A stretch of DNA of 64,000 nucleotides, taken from the NCBI GenBank assembly GCA_032988165.1, contig JANTQF010000149.1, positions 18,751 to 82,750 on the forward strand, read 5' to 3'. Positions 1 to 11,045 of this stretch are shown here, in pieces. This stretch comes from Emmonsiellopsis sp. PD_33 (Eukaryota > Ascomycota > Eurotiomycetes > Onygenales > Ajellomycetaceae). A program made the position numbers and the translations under genes. The notes under the pieces were generated by a model that made no database searches, was not told the DNA's origin, and worked only from the letters and a program-made list of their open reading frames with translations. Positions within the stretch are counted from its first letter, which is position 1. Each line of letters opens with the position of its first letter.

Positions 1-2418
1 TACACGAACGACTTTGGCTTCTTGAAGGAATGGATAGCCAACATGAACCCTCTGATCTAGCTTCTGCTTTGCTAATTCGACACTAGAGCGGTTCTCTGGC
101 TCAGTCAGAGTGACAACCATACTTTCATTGCGACTCTCCTGTTGAAACACGGATACCCCATGGAAGCCGAGTTGACCATAATGCGGCAAAGTTTTCAAGC
201 TAGGGAATCCAGCAAGGGCGCCAGACCCAAGTTTGACGCCTTCCACAAGGCCAACGAAAGGTTCCAAACCGTCCATTATTGGGAGGTCAAAGACGTTCTC
301 GATGCAGTGGCATCGGCCAATGTCAGGAAACACTCCAGGGAGAGATGACGGGTAGGTGTATTCGATATCTGGAGAATAGGTGAATTTGAGAGAAACGCCA
401 AATTCGTTCCTCGCCTTTTCGTCTGGAGAGAGGAGGTGTTCCTTGGTCGCCATCGCCGACAGCAGGCGTTTCTCTTCAATGAATGGAATCTTAACAACAG
501 CTTCCCACTCCATCTTTTTGCCGTTCATATCGAGTTCGAAATCGCGGGGGTAAAAGTCGATAATTGGGGATTCAGGTGAAGTCATCAACTCGTGGAAGGG
601 TGTAGGTACAATTTTTTTGCTACGGTCCGGCAACACACCCATCAATTGCTCGAAGGGATGGAAAGGTTGTCCCAGTTGGAAATTCATATCAGCTTTCAAG
701 CCAAGCTTGACATCCGAAATCATTGGCGAATAATGATACTGATAGAACCAAGGCCAGGAGGCGACACCCCGGTAATAATAGTAAAGCACCCATTGAAGAC
801 CTTGAACATAGTTCTCAGTCAACTTGCGCATTTCTTCCTCGTTTTCCAAACCCCAGCCGAATTTTGACTTGTAGTATTCGTTCTTCCATTGCTGGAACTT
901 AAGTTCATACTTCTTCTCAGCTGCTTGCTGGGCTTCCTCTGCGGAAGTTTCCTTCACCTTTGCGTTATCGTATCTCTTTATCACACGAAGGAGAGCGATC
1001 TGGCCCTCCTCCTCGGCATCCTCATCCTCATCGTCGCCACTCGTTGCCGGGAGTTGGACACGTAAGAATCTATCTCCGTGTTCGTTCGTCACCGTTGTCC
1101 ATGGGACATGCATATTATCAGCGAGCTGCTCCACAAATTTGCGGTCCCTAGCCGGCAAGCTAGGATCGAGGTCAAGCGCAACAGGCTTTCCCTCCTCATC
1201 GACCGGACGGTGGGTGACATATTTCTTTATCCGGTTGAAAATATGTTTCTGTGCCGGCGAAATAGTGAGTTCTTTGGACTGTTCGTCCGATCCGGAGTTC
1301 TCTGGCTCCGTTCCGTTCCGCTTAGATTTTATCCACCGCGCATCCGAATACTCTGCTTCGAAAAAGCGGAATTCAACATCAGAAAGGGAATGCAAAAGGG
1401 TCCCTAGTCGCTCTAGGTTAATTGTTCCCTGTTCGTTTATGTACCCCCCTAACTTTGGCAAAACTTCCTTATATATCTTGAACATCCAAGCCAATGCACC
1501 TTCGTTGATATGCAAGTTCGGAAGGTTGGGCAAAAAATCGTTCCCAACGAAAAAAGCCATTAGAATGAAATCGTCGATAATTCGTTCCATATCAAAAGGA
1601 AATTGGAGTGCGCCCTCCTCTTCCAACTCCTGAAACTCCAGTTCTAGGTACTCCCTAACAATGCACAGATGCATGAGATAGAAATTCTGGTGCTCTAGCT
1701 CTTTGGACTTTTTCTGGCTCTGTCTTCCGAAGGTGACTTCCTCCCGAAGCAAACAGAAATGAGGGTCGTGACTCAGCAGACCCAACATGATCAAATCCGC
1801 ATCCAACCCGTACAGACAATGTCGGATGTCCGGGTCATATCCTGGCTGGGCTTTCGCCTTCCGGATATATTCCATGATCTTGTGCTCTCCCTCACCAGGG
1901 ACCTCATGTCCCGACAAAACGATATCCACCCCTTGCCATTCCACATCTTCCGAAACCTTCTTGTTGATAAAGTACTTGAGTTGTTGTGTAAGCTTCGCCA
2001 TGAACTCGGTTCCCGGCGTGATACAGTTGGAATCGAAAGCGTCCTCCTTTGGCATCTCAATCCCTTGTTTAATCGCCTTTTCCTTGGCCGTCTCAGCGTC
2101 TAAAGCCGTTCGGAACCGCCGTGCTCGTTGCTGGTTCATTTTCGCACGAGGTGCGACTCCGTCAATGGCCATGAAGAACAACTGTTTCGGTTTGATCTTG
2201 CCGTAGAGATGCTCTATATAGTTGAAGATAGCGATGAACATCTTATCTTCCGTCATGCGAAACGTGGGAGAGTCGGAGTCCTTATGCGTGCAGTTGTGGA
2301 TGATGCCATTCATATCTAGATAGAGGCAGTCGAACTCTGGGATGCGGTTCTCCGCAATCAACTGTGATATTGCGGGATACCTCTCCGACATCCATCGGAA
2401 GAACTTGGGGACACCCAT
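1..2418 (-). CDS. xrn1: 5'-3' exoribonuclease 1, Xrn1 (N-terminal part; gene runs off the left edge)
   Basis: Cytoplasmic processive 5'-3' exoribonuclease that degrades decapped mRNA. The frame is open from the ATG at 2418 to the window edge (806 codons, no intron). It starts MGVPKFFRW, the conserved Xrn N-terminus, followed by the acidic active-site segment YLDMNGIIHNCTH with Asp35 at the position of the catalytic Asp of yeast Xrn1. Further family blocks include the SGHEVPGEGEHKIMEYIR stretch, the LYGLDADLIMLGL block with two more metal-binding Asp, and FVGNDFLPNLP. About 1,400 residues are usual, so roughly 600 C-terminal residues are missing here. The nuclear paralogue Rat1/Xrn2 has a different interdomain region; the tower-like segment around residues 400-450 and the lack of a Rat1-type zinc knuckle favour Xrn1. 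Divergent from hat2. Confidence 0.94.
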   Translation of the reverse strand, partial: MGVPKFFRWMSERYPAISQLIAENRIPEFDCLYLDMNGIIHNCTHKDSDSPTFRMTEDKMFIAIFNYIEHLYGKIKPKQLFFMAIDGVAPRAKMNQQRARRFRTALDAETAKEKAIKQGIEMPKEDAFDSNCITPGTEFMAKLTQQLKYFINKKVSEDVEWQGVDIVLSGHEVPGEGEHKIMEYIRKAKAQPGYDPDIRHCLYGLDADLIMLGLLSHDPHFCLLREEVTFGRQSQKKSKELEHQNFYLMHLCIVREYLELEFQELEEEGALQFPFDMERIIDDFILMAFFVGNDFLPNLPNLHINEGALAWMFKIYKEVLPKLGGYINEQGTINLERLGTLLHSLSDVEFRFFEAEYSDARWIKSKRNGTEPENSGSDEQSKELTISPAQKHIFNRIKKYVTHRPVDEEGKPVALDLDPSLPARDRKFVEQLADNMHVPWTTVTNEHGDRFLRVQLPATSGDDEDEDAEEEGQIALLRVIKRYDNAKVKETSAEEAQQAAEKKYELKFQQWKNEYYKSKFGWGLENEEEMRKLTENYVQGLQWVLYYYYRGVASWPWFYQYHYSPMISDVKLGLKADMNFQLGQPFHPFEQLMGVLPDRSKKIVPTPFHELMTSPESPIIDFYPRDFELDMNGKKMEWEAVVKIPFIEEKRLLSAMATKEHLLSPDEKARNEFGVSLKFTYSPDIEYTYPSSLPGVFPDIGRCHCIENVFDLPIMDGLEPFVGLVEGVKLGSGALAGFPSLKTLPHYGQLGFHGVSVFQQESRNESMVVTLTEPENRSSVELAKQKLDQRVHVGYPFLQEAKVVRV

Positions 2419-2936
2419 ATTTGCGAAGGTATGCGTCGTATATCGAGCGTAAGAAATCGGCAGCAGTGGGGAGTCAAGAGACGGTGGCGTAAAGCCTTGA
2501 ATTAAGCAAAGAGACAGCAACAAAAATCAATCCATATAAAACCTCTAGACGTGAAAAAACGGACAGCTCTCAGAGCTTCGAAGCAGACAAAAAGCAAAAA
2601 GAAAGCTGGTGGTTGGACAAGCTCGCAGTGAATAGCTGGAAGAAGTTGACTCGGAGCTTCGAGTCGTCGCAAAATGGATGCAGCTCGAAGGAGCCAAAGT
2701 CATGTGACTGTGAGTCCCAAAGAAGCTAGCGCCGTTTCCCGCCCATTAACGCGACTCACGCGCATTCTCCTTCACTTTTTCGCAGTTGGATACCAGAGCT
2801 TCACGCGCACTCTACGGCATAAGGCTAGTCGATTTATCAGATATCTGTTATTTTACGGGTTCCGCTTGGCCCCCTGAGCCTAGTTATTGTGCCTTTGTGA
2901 CTTGCGTGGGAGTGGAGTCCCGCAACACAGCTCACC
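2419..2936. promoter_or_regulatory. divergent promoter region between xrn1 and hat2
   Basis: 518 bp separate the two divergent start codons, so both promoters must lie here. The xrn1-proximal half is purine-rich (around 2520-2600). I saw no TATA box or named factor site that I would defend. Confidence 0.6.
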
Positions 2937-4529
2937 ATGGACGAGTATGATCAAGGTATGAGGCAAGCTCCAGATCGCACGCACGAGCTTCTCTGACTCG
3001 TCTATTTAATTATAGTGGCCATAGAGGAGGAGCAGGAAGAGGAGAGAACCGAGGAGAAAATAATCAATGAAGGTAACGCGTACTTGTACCCTATTTGCTT
3101 GCTGGGCAGGTCAAGCTCACACTATCACCACAGAATACAAGACATGGAAGAAAAATGCGCCCTTCCTTTACGATATGATTCTAAGCACAGCCCTGGAATG
3201 GCCAACCCTTACTACACAGTGGCTGCCAGACAAGCAAGCGTATGTCTACGAATCGCCTTCCTTTGCTGATACCCTCGCCCTGACGCCTCCAAAAGTGTTC
3301 CAGATAGACCATATTCTACCCACCGCCTACTTATCGGCACACATACCTCAAGCGACGCTCAAAATTACCTCCAAATAGCACACGTACAGCTGCCAAACCC
3401 AGTTTCTCCAGATGCCGAAGACTACGATGACGAGAAGGGAGAAATCGGTGGTTTTGGGCCGAAGAGGGAGCTGCTGGAGGTGAAGTTCAATATCGTCCAA
3501 AAAATCGATCACAAGGGGGAGGTAAACAAGGCCAGATACCAGCCGCAAAATCCAAACATTATCGCGACAATGTGCACGGATGGCAGAGTGATGATTTGGG
3601 ACCGCTCGAAACACCCCAGCCTTCCCACAGGAACGGTTAACCCGCAACTGGAGCTGCTTGGTCACACAAGGGAAGGGTTTGGTTTAAGCTGGAGTCCACA
3701 TATGGCAGGCCATCTAGCTACTGGAAGCGAGGATAAGACAGTTCGCCTTTGGTTTGTTCTACTGTTTGCGAAAATTGGTTGAGCCTTGATAGCTAACACA
3801 CCATAGGGATATCACCCAGTACACGAAAGGCAACAAAGCCCTGAAACCCTCTCGAACATATACCCACCATTCCTCAATCGTCAATGACGTCCAATATCAC
3901 CCTCTGCATTCATCCCTCATCGGCACCGTCTCCGACGATATCACACTTCAGATTCTTGATGTCCGTGAATCCGACACCACCCGCGCCGCCTCCATGGCCA
4001 AGGACCAGCACAAGGATGCGATCAATGCAATCGCGTTCAACCCTGCTTCAGAGACTGTTCTTGCGACTGGATCGGCTGATAAGACCATTGGACTCTGGGA
4101 TCTCAGGAATCTTAAATCCAAACTTCATGCTCTCGAGTGCCATACGGAGTCGGTCACTTCATTGGCTTGGCATCCGTTTGAGGAAGCTGTCCTGGCGAGT
4201 GCAAGTTACGATAGAAAGATTATGTTTTGGGATCTCAGCCGAGCCGGTGAAGAACAGACTCCTGACGATGCCCAAGATGGCCCCCCTGAGTTGTAAGTCA
4301 CGCCGCTCTTTATGGTTCCACACGATTATCTTTATGTACTAACGCCTTCGATAGATTGTTCATGCATGGTGGCCATACAAACCGCATCTCTGACTTCAGC
4401 TGGAACTTGAATGACCCATGGGTTCTGGCTTCTGCTGCAGAGGATAATTTGCTCCAAGTCTGGAAGGTCTCTGATGCCATCGTGGGCAAAGATATGGAGG
4501 ATGTTCCAACCGAAGAGCTGGAGCTATAG
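2937..4529 (+). CDS. hat2: Hat2, WD40 subunit of the type B histone acetyltransferase (RbAp46/48 family)
   Basis: Histone-binding WD40 protein that guides the Hat1 acetyltransferase to free histone H4. Six exons: 2937-2955, 3016-3072, 3134-3239, 3296-3751, 3807-4292, 4355-4529 (1,299 nt, 432 aa). The N-terminus carries an acidic stretch and then the helix EEYKTWKKNAPFLYDMI, the RbAp-type histone H4 binding element. WD repeats follow: GRVMIWDRS, DKTVRLWDI, DKTIGLWDL, DRKIMFWDL and DNLLQVWKV. Exon 4 was placed so that the junction reads A-VPDRPYSTHR, as in the family; using the later AG would lose VPDR. The C-terminus DVPTEELEL is typical. The same protein may also serve in chromatin-assembly complexes, as RbAp proteins do elsewhere. 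Confidence 0.93.
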
Positions 4530-5111
4530 GATTCTGAACCCCAGACCCCTCTCAAACCGCTTACATTTTCTCATTTCGACCAGTCAGTGATGGAATTTAC
4601 AAGCCGATATTCGCAAGGGGGATTGTTGGGATGTTGAGCCTACTCCGCCATCTCTCTCGTCTTTCGTTCGCGCTTCTGTATTTGTACTGGGTGGAACTTG
4701 AAAATAGCGATCTTCAGTGTCAAATGTAGTCTTTCAACTGTGCCAATATCCCATCCAATGTGTCCCTGTTGCCCCTTTCCTGCTGTAAATCAACCGTCGG
4801 CCGAAGATCGGAATTAGCTAAGCATAGCCATGATGCAATACCACGTGGTTTGCTGCGGGGTGGAATTTTATTTTGCCGAGCACCAATCACAACCCCGCAT
4901 TCTTTTTTCGCGGACCAAACAGTCACTTTGCGGGCGACGAAAAGCGAATATCGGCTTCACTATCCGCATCCCAGACAACAACAACACAGCCATGGGCAGC
5001 TCAGACCAGTAGCCCACTCCTACAGCATGCTTCGGCGGAGCTAAAATATCCCAGAAACAAAAACAGCTCACCCCACACTCCTTCTCTCAACCCAACTCCG
5101 ATCGACAAAAA
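4530..5111. other. intergenic: hat2 3' end and GTP cyclohydrolase promoter
   Basis: The two genes are in tandem. No further gene is supported. The last 150 bases before the GTP cyclohydrolase ATG are rich in CA and CAA, as is common in fungal 5' leaders. Confidence 0.5.
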
Positions 5112-6330
5112 ATGGCTGGAGATTCCCCGCCACTAGGCCCCAAGCCCAAATCCGCCGTCCCCTCCTATCTCCTGAACGGAGGCGCATCTGTCCGAATGCC
5201 GAGCAACGTGCGGGAACGCGAGAGCCTCAATTCGTCAATAAAAAATTCCTTCGCCCGCAAACAAGCAATCGACCTTGATATCCCCAAAACAACTGTGCGG
5301 GAACCAGCGATGCCTCCTGTCGCCAATGCGCATGTGGACGTCGCCGCACCCAAGCAGCAAGAGAATGGAGCAAACAACGACGAGGTAGCGGTTGGTAGAC
5401 CGGTGGAAAAGCTTGCGGCCCCTGCGGCTGGGACTGCTGGTGCTGCTTCGAAGCGGAATCTTAGTGAACCGCCACGGGATCCGAGAGATCATACTGGACC
5501 ACTTACCCCGCCGTCGACGGTGAGTCGACCTGCCAGTCCGTATACGCTGAATCCACCAATTGATTTTGATGGACTTAGCTGGCCAAGTATGTGTCTATCA
5601 ACCTCTCTTATCCCGTTTCTTAGATTTCCGTATTAGAGTAGTAATAACAGATTTCGCTTTTCATAGGTGTCGGCACCCGGGAACGTCTCGAGTCAACCCC
5701 CGAAGAAACCGAAAAGCGGATCGAGAAGCTGGCCGGTGCTGTGCGGACAATCATCGAATGCATTGGGGAGGACCCTGACCGGGAGGGTCTTCTGGGAACC
5801 CCCGAGCGGTACGCCAAAGCATTGATGTACTTTACAAAGGGTTATGAGGAGAATGTTCGGGATCTCGTCAATGGAGCTGTCTTCCATGAGGACCACGACG
5901 AGCTTGTCATAGTCAGGGACATTGAAGTTTTCTCCCTATGCGAACACCACATGGTCCCCTTTACTGGAAAGGTACGGCCCTCCTGTCACCAAAATCTGAT
6001 CAACAGAAATTAACCAAAGCCCCACAGATGCACATCGGCTACATCCCTGATCGACGGGTTCTAGGCCTCTCCAAGCTCGCGCGTCTTGCAGAGATGTTCT
6101 CACGCCGACTCCAGGTCCAGGAACGCCTCACAAAGCAGGTGGCACTCGCCATCGCCGAGGTCCTGAAACCCCAGGGCGTCGCGGTCGTGATGGAGTCCAG
6201 CCACTTGTGCATGGTGATGCGCGGCGTGCAAAAGACCAGCAGCACGACAACAACGAGTTGTATGCTGGGCTGCATGCGCGCGAGCGCGAAGACGAGAGAG
6301 GAATTTCTAAGCTTGCTTAATCGGAAGTAA
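5112..6330 (+). CDS. GTP cyclohydrolase I
   Basis: Converts GTP to 7,8-dihydroneopterin triphosphate, the first step of folate and tetrahydropterin synthesis. Three exons: 5112-5586, 5667-5971, 6028-6330 (360 aa). The first 170 or so residues are a low-complexity, Pro/Ala/Ser-rich extension typical of fungal forms. The conserved enzyme then begins (VGTRERLESTPEETEKRI). Diagnostic motifs are DPDREGLLGTPERYAKAL, the zinc and catalytic segment FSLCEHHMVPFTGK, HIGYIPDRRVLGLSKLAR, and the second zinc-Cys segment MESSHLCMVMRGVQK. The protein ends TREEFLSLLNRK. All catalytic positions that I can recognise are intact. Confidence 0.96.
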
Positions 6331-8491
6331 TGCTTGTAAAAAGGGAGGTGAATAAAAGAGGGAAGACAGAGAGAGAGAAAGAGAGAAGATACGGAAATTA
6401 AGCCGCCCTTGTCCTATGTTCGGGAGCTCTGATAGTCCGAGCCCGTACCCCTTCTCGCATCGCATCCTCTCCCTTTCACTCCTTAACGCTACTCGTCCTA
6501 CTCCCAATCCCGGCTCAGTTGGTACATATCTGTCTAATCTCTCTGTCTCTCTCTTCTCCTCCGGCGGTACACATCCACGTACAAACCATCGACCTACATC
6601 AGGAAATTTACATGGCGGTAACTAACTGCATCCCACATTTCAACCCGGAGTTCATTTGGATTTTTCATTCGGTATAGATCCGGTGGCGGGCTATCTGGTT
6701 CACGCCTTTCAACAGGCATTTGTTCTTTTTATTTTCCTTTTCCATATATCTGTGTACTATTTGGGCGGTTTCCGATCTATCTATTGTCATTGGGCAAGCA
6801 ATCCCACTCTGTCTTATTATCTCCTATGATACACGCACGCTTATATCATGTTCATGTCATGCCATCTCACTCACGAACCTCCCCCCCCTTCTTTTTTTTC
6901 TCGTTTTCTTTTTTCTACTTGTATCCTGCCGAACCCAACTTCAACAACAGCACAAAAGGGGGCAGAAAAAAATATCCACGACCGTGTCGAGTACTTACAG
7001 TAGGAGGCAGGCGAACAAAAAGGTCCCCCAGCCAGCCCCTTTTTAACACCCACGCCCATTCGCGCCTCTCAACGACGAATGTTTCCTTTTCTCTGACCCG
7101 TCGCACATACATACATGCCTGGTCGCCTACTCACCCACCCTTGCCAAAATGGGCACAAAGACATGTCGTGCGTTTTCATTTCCTTATAGAGATCTATATA
7201 TGTGGGCGGACATTTGGATCATTTCGACTCGACTCCACTCAACTCAACTCAACCCCACCACCTTCCCTCGCCGCTCGACGCTCACGCTCGAGTGCGTTCA
7301 GACTGTGTGTGATTCAACTTGGGGCTATTGTTTTTATATTTTTCATCATTCCATTTCATTGGCTCTTTTTGTTCCCGTATGTATTTACTTATCACGGTAG
7401 ATATTCCGGCTTAATGGGGAAGGAGAGAAAGCAAGAAAGAATATCCTCTTTTCTGTACTATTACCCAGGATCCAAAGGGGGGTCTCTGCCCAGCCAGGGC
7501 CAGTTTGTTGGCTATATTTATTTATTTATTTGTGGTTTTGCAAAGTCATAACACATTATGGTTATATCTAAAGCACCCCCTGGAACCCTTTAATCTTCCC
7601 CTGAAAATGGATAACTACCATCCAAAAGAGAGCCCACTTCCAATTTTTATATCTTTTCTTTATCTATATAGATGGATAATCATCATTATTGTCCCTTTAT
7701 ACTCTACCATACCTTTACTATTTAGATACTGTGCGCCACCAAATCTATATACCGCTAAGTATCACATAGCTACTCACATCATCACACCCAAAGCGCCGGC
7801 CTGGTCTAGGCTTTCTGTAACTACAGGTAGGTGGTTAGTTATTTATCAAAAAACAAAAGGACAGAATGGCGGAAATCCCAAAAACATTAAATCTATGTCC
7901 TTTATTCTACAAGCAGTTACTTGCAGGGCTCCTAACTACTACATAGATACTAGCAACTCCCCTGAAGATCCCGAGTGGGCTGATCATTCCGCAATGACCA
8001 AACTCAAAACAAAAAATAATAAGCAACAATTTTTCTATTTCCGCTCTCCCCGCCTCCAACCCCTTTCCCGTGCAATGTAATCCTAACAAATTCCGTTTCC
8101 CAGGATTCTTTGCTTCGGACGGACTAAAATAAAATGAGATGAATGCGGAAAATGCGGCTCTCCGTTCTCCCCCTCGGTCACCGAGCCTGATTAAACTGAC
8201 ATCTGAGGTCCCCCAACGCTCTACTAGTACTTCTTCCTGACCAACCCAACCCAACCTCTTTTGTTTTGTTCGTAACTACCGTTAGTAACTACTGCGGTGA
8301 CCGACAAGCTTTTCGTCTAACACCCCTCCCCGTTTCGCTTCTTCCATCCAGACATACATAGCGCGAGCCATTGATGGCGTTGATATGACGCTCGATATGT
8401 TGCGTATTAATAATACGGAAAGTCACCGTCACCGGCACTGACCGGGGGCTTTTCACTTTCTTCTCATATCTTATATAAAAGTGAGAAGTGC

Positions 8492-8533
8492 ATAGGATGA
8501 TAGGATAGGATAGGATAGGATATGATAGGATAG
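8492..8533. repeat. imperfect AGGAT pentamer microsatellite
   Basis: About seven copies of the pentanucleotide AGGAT, interrupted by ATG variants, 150-190 bp upstream of the MFS transporter ATG. Confidence 0.85.
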
Positions 8534-8612
8534 AGAGTCCTTCTCCGCGAGCATGCAAAATTCACTTTCGCTTCCCTTCTCTTGACATCCTCCTACTATT
8601 TATTTGCCACTA

Positions 8613-8628
8613 CCCCCCCCCCCCCCCC
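8613..8628. repeat. C16 homopolymer tract
   Basis: Sixteen consecutive C residues 50 bp upstream of the transporter ATG, in its likely 5' leader or core promoter. Confidence 0.9.
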
Positions 8629-8678
8629 TCTTCGGGCCAGCAGGTTAAGCTCTCCTTACCAGGAGGGATCGGAACAAA

Positions 8679-10292
8679 ATGACCCCAAATGAACCAGCTC
8701 TCGAATCTGGCGTTTCCGATATCGACATCACCCGCCGCCAGGAAGAACCCGAACTGCCTGAAACCTACCAGCAGGCACCTTCCGGGATCCGGGAATGGCT
8801 CTTCATCGGCGTGCTCTGCTCCACGCAGCTATTCGTCCAAGCGGCATTTGGATACATTCTCATCCCGCTCCGTATCGTTGGAGAGACATTTGGACAGGGT
8901 GCAACGCAAGCTGCGTCGATGGCATGGCATGTTGGTGGCTATAGCTTGACAGTGGGAACTTTCATCTTGACCGCGGGGAAACTGGGCGACATTTACGGGT
9001 CGAAAAATATCCTGGTCATTGGTTGGGTATGGTTTGGAATTTGGTCGGTCGTCGGGGGATGCAGTGCGTTCACAAAGTCTGCGATCTTCTTCGACTGTGT
9101 CCGCGCGATCCAGGGTATCGGGCCTGCTTTTCTTCTACCTAATGCGTTGGCGATTGTGGGAAGGACGTATCCGCCTGGGAGGAAAAAGAACGCCATCTTC
9201 TCTGTGTTTGCTATGACTGCTCCACTGGGGTGTGCAATTGCTGGAGTAATTGGGTCTGCTTTCGCACAGTATGCTTGGTGGCCATGGGTGATGTGGGTGC
9301 ATGCGATAGGATGTTTTATCCTGGCGGTAATTGGACTTTGGGTCGTCCCGCAAGATTCAAAATTTGCCAATCTAGGACCAAAGCCAAGGTTCGACTGGTT
9401 GGGTTCTATCTTTGCTGTTGTTGGCCTCCTGTTGCTGAATATATCCTGGAACCAAGCCCCTATTGACGGTTGGTCCACCCCGTACGTCTACATACTCCTG
9501 ATTCTGGGCTTTGCTTTCCTTGGGCTCTTTGTATTGCAGGAACGGAAAGTAAAGGATCCCATCCTTGATATCTCCATTTTCAATCGACACGTTGCGGCGG
9601 TACTGGCCACCACGGGATTAGGCTGGGGTAGTTTTGGCGTGTGGTTCTATTATACGTTTCAGTTCATCCAAGAGTTCCGCCATGGGTCGCCTCTTGAGTC
9701 GGCTGTTCAATTCCTTCCCGGCGCGTTATCAGGTGCTATCGCAGCCACGGCGACCCCCTACCTTATGAGTACTGTCCCTACGGGATGTTTAATGGCAATT
9801 TCCTGTGGAGCGTTCTTTGTGGGGTGTATTCTGCAGGCGACGGCTCCCGTTGAACAAACATATTGGTTCAATACCTTCTGGTCGTTTCTTGTTATGGCTT
9901 GGGGGTAAGTAAACTTATCCCTTGGATGGGCCAACATAAGAGAAATTGGAAGCAGCTGACAAGACCGGAATAGGATGGACATATCATTTCCCGCATCTGC
10001 CACGATCCTCAGCGATGCCGTGCCGGTGAAGCACCAAGGCGTCTCCGCATCGCTGGTTAACACGGTGGTGAACTATTCAATTGCCATTGGGCTGGGCATC
10101 GCAGGCACTGTCGATTCATATGTGAGCCATGGCGGCACCCGTGTCCTGGAGGGGTACAGGGCAGCTCTTTTCACCTCAGTGGGCTTGGCTGGGATGGGAT
10201 TTGGAATTGCAGTTGTGTATGCTGCTTTCTTTAGCGGCCCAATGCGTAGGATGGATGAGCAGGGGCTTCTTCGCGGACAGGAGAAAAAGTAG
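8679..10292 (+). CDS. MFS drug:proton antiporter, DHA2 / Atr1-like
   Basis: Plasma-membrane multidrug or toxic-compound exporter. Two exons, 8679-9904 and 9974-10292 (514 aa), joined at TGG-G|G with GTAAGT and TAG. It has a hydrophilic N-terminus and then many hydrophobic segments, enough for the 14-helix layout of DHA2. The loop between helices 2 and 3 carries GKLGDIYGSKNILVIG, the MFS motif A. RAIQGIGPAFLLPNALAIVG is the antiporter helix, and APLGCAIAGVIGS resembles motif C of drug:H+ antiporters. The short basic tail GQEKK is cytosolic. The closest characterised relatives are yeast Atr1 (aminotriazole and boron resistance) and Sge1-type proteins. The substrate cannot be told from sequence, and no biosynthetic genes sit beside it. 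Confidence 0.91.
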
Positions 10293-11045
10293 GCTATGGA
10301 CACATAATGCAATCGTGTTTACTGGGGACGGCCTGATATAGATAAGTATTCAAAATGGGGTGTCTAGAATATCAGCCGTTAACCATACCCCGTCTTATCA
10401 GCAGAGAAACAGATGGAACGTCAAAGACATAGATGCATACATATCCAACAAGCGGATGAGAGGCACGAGAGATTGAATCATCACGGTGTTATTGTATAGG
10501 GGAAGTCTCCCCCGGCAACCGCAGCAGGAACAGTGAAGTCAACGCGCGCGGAAGGGAGAACAGTGACACCAACGCTGAACTGACGTGAATTAGATAAATA
10601 GATAGACAAACAGAGTTAGCAGAATATTTCTATTCATTTATTTTCTACATTCAACACTCTCTGGGGTTGCTTATTTTATCCTTGTGTCTCTATCATCATC
10701 GTCCGCATTATTATCACCTTCTTGTCTTTGAACAATACCCCCGAGAAAGTCAAGGGAACCGTTATATGCTACAGCCAGACATCAACCTTTGATTCCTTCC
10801 ATCTTACGATATTGGGATTCACCTCTGGAACCCCGAACCAGAGGCGCGTGTTTCGTGTTGTGGTATTCACTACACCCCTTTTCACCAATCTCCGTGACAT
10901 CATATCTTTGTTTTCATCCACCATCAACATCGTTATCTACCACCTACACCCCGAGGACTACTCGAGAGTTCGATCACCTACCTGTCTGGCCTCGAATACA
11001 TACAAGATACCTCAACTGGGCGGCCAATCTCTCATAGTTAGCGAG
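10293..11045. other. intergenic and probable 5' leader of the F-box-like gene
   Basis: An open frame extends upstream of the ATG at 11046 as far as 10722, but without any in-frame ATG, so it is more likely leader than coding. It is pyrimidine-rich around 10630-10930. Confidence 0.5.

Larger units (their letters stand above)
6331..8678. other. 2.3-kb gene-free interval with low-complexity DNA
   Basis: No reading frame here has protein-like composition. The longest ones (for example 6784-7551) are translations of T/C-rich DNA. Purine-rich DNA (GAGAGA) follows the GTP cyclohydrolase stop, then pyrimidine-rich DNA from about 6420 to 7420, then AT-rich DNA to 8080. The right end has an AGGAT array and a C16 tract just before the transporter gene. 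Long UTRs or an unannotated noncoding transcript are possible but cannot be shown from sequence. Confidence 0.5.

Noticed and set aside
6784..7551. 255-codon plus-strand frame
   Set aside because: Phe/Ser/Thr/Pro-rich translation of pyrimidine-rich DNA with no motif; unlikely protein.
10722..11045. N-terminal extension of the F-box-like protein
   Set aside because: The frame is open but contains no ATG before 11046; treated as leader.
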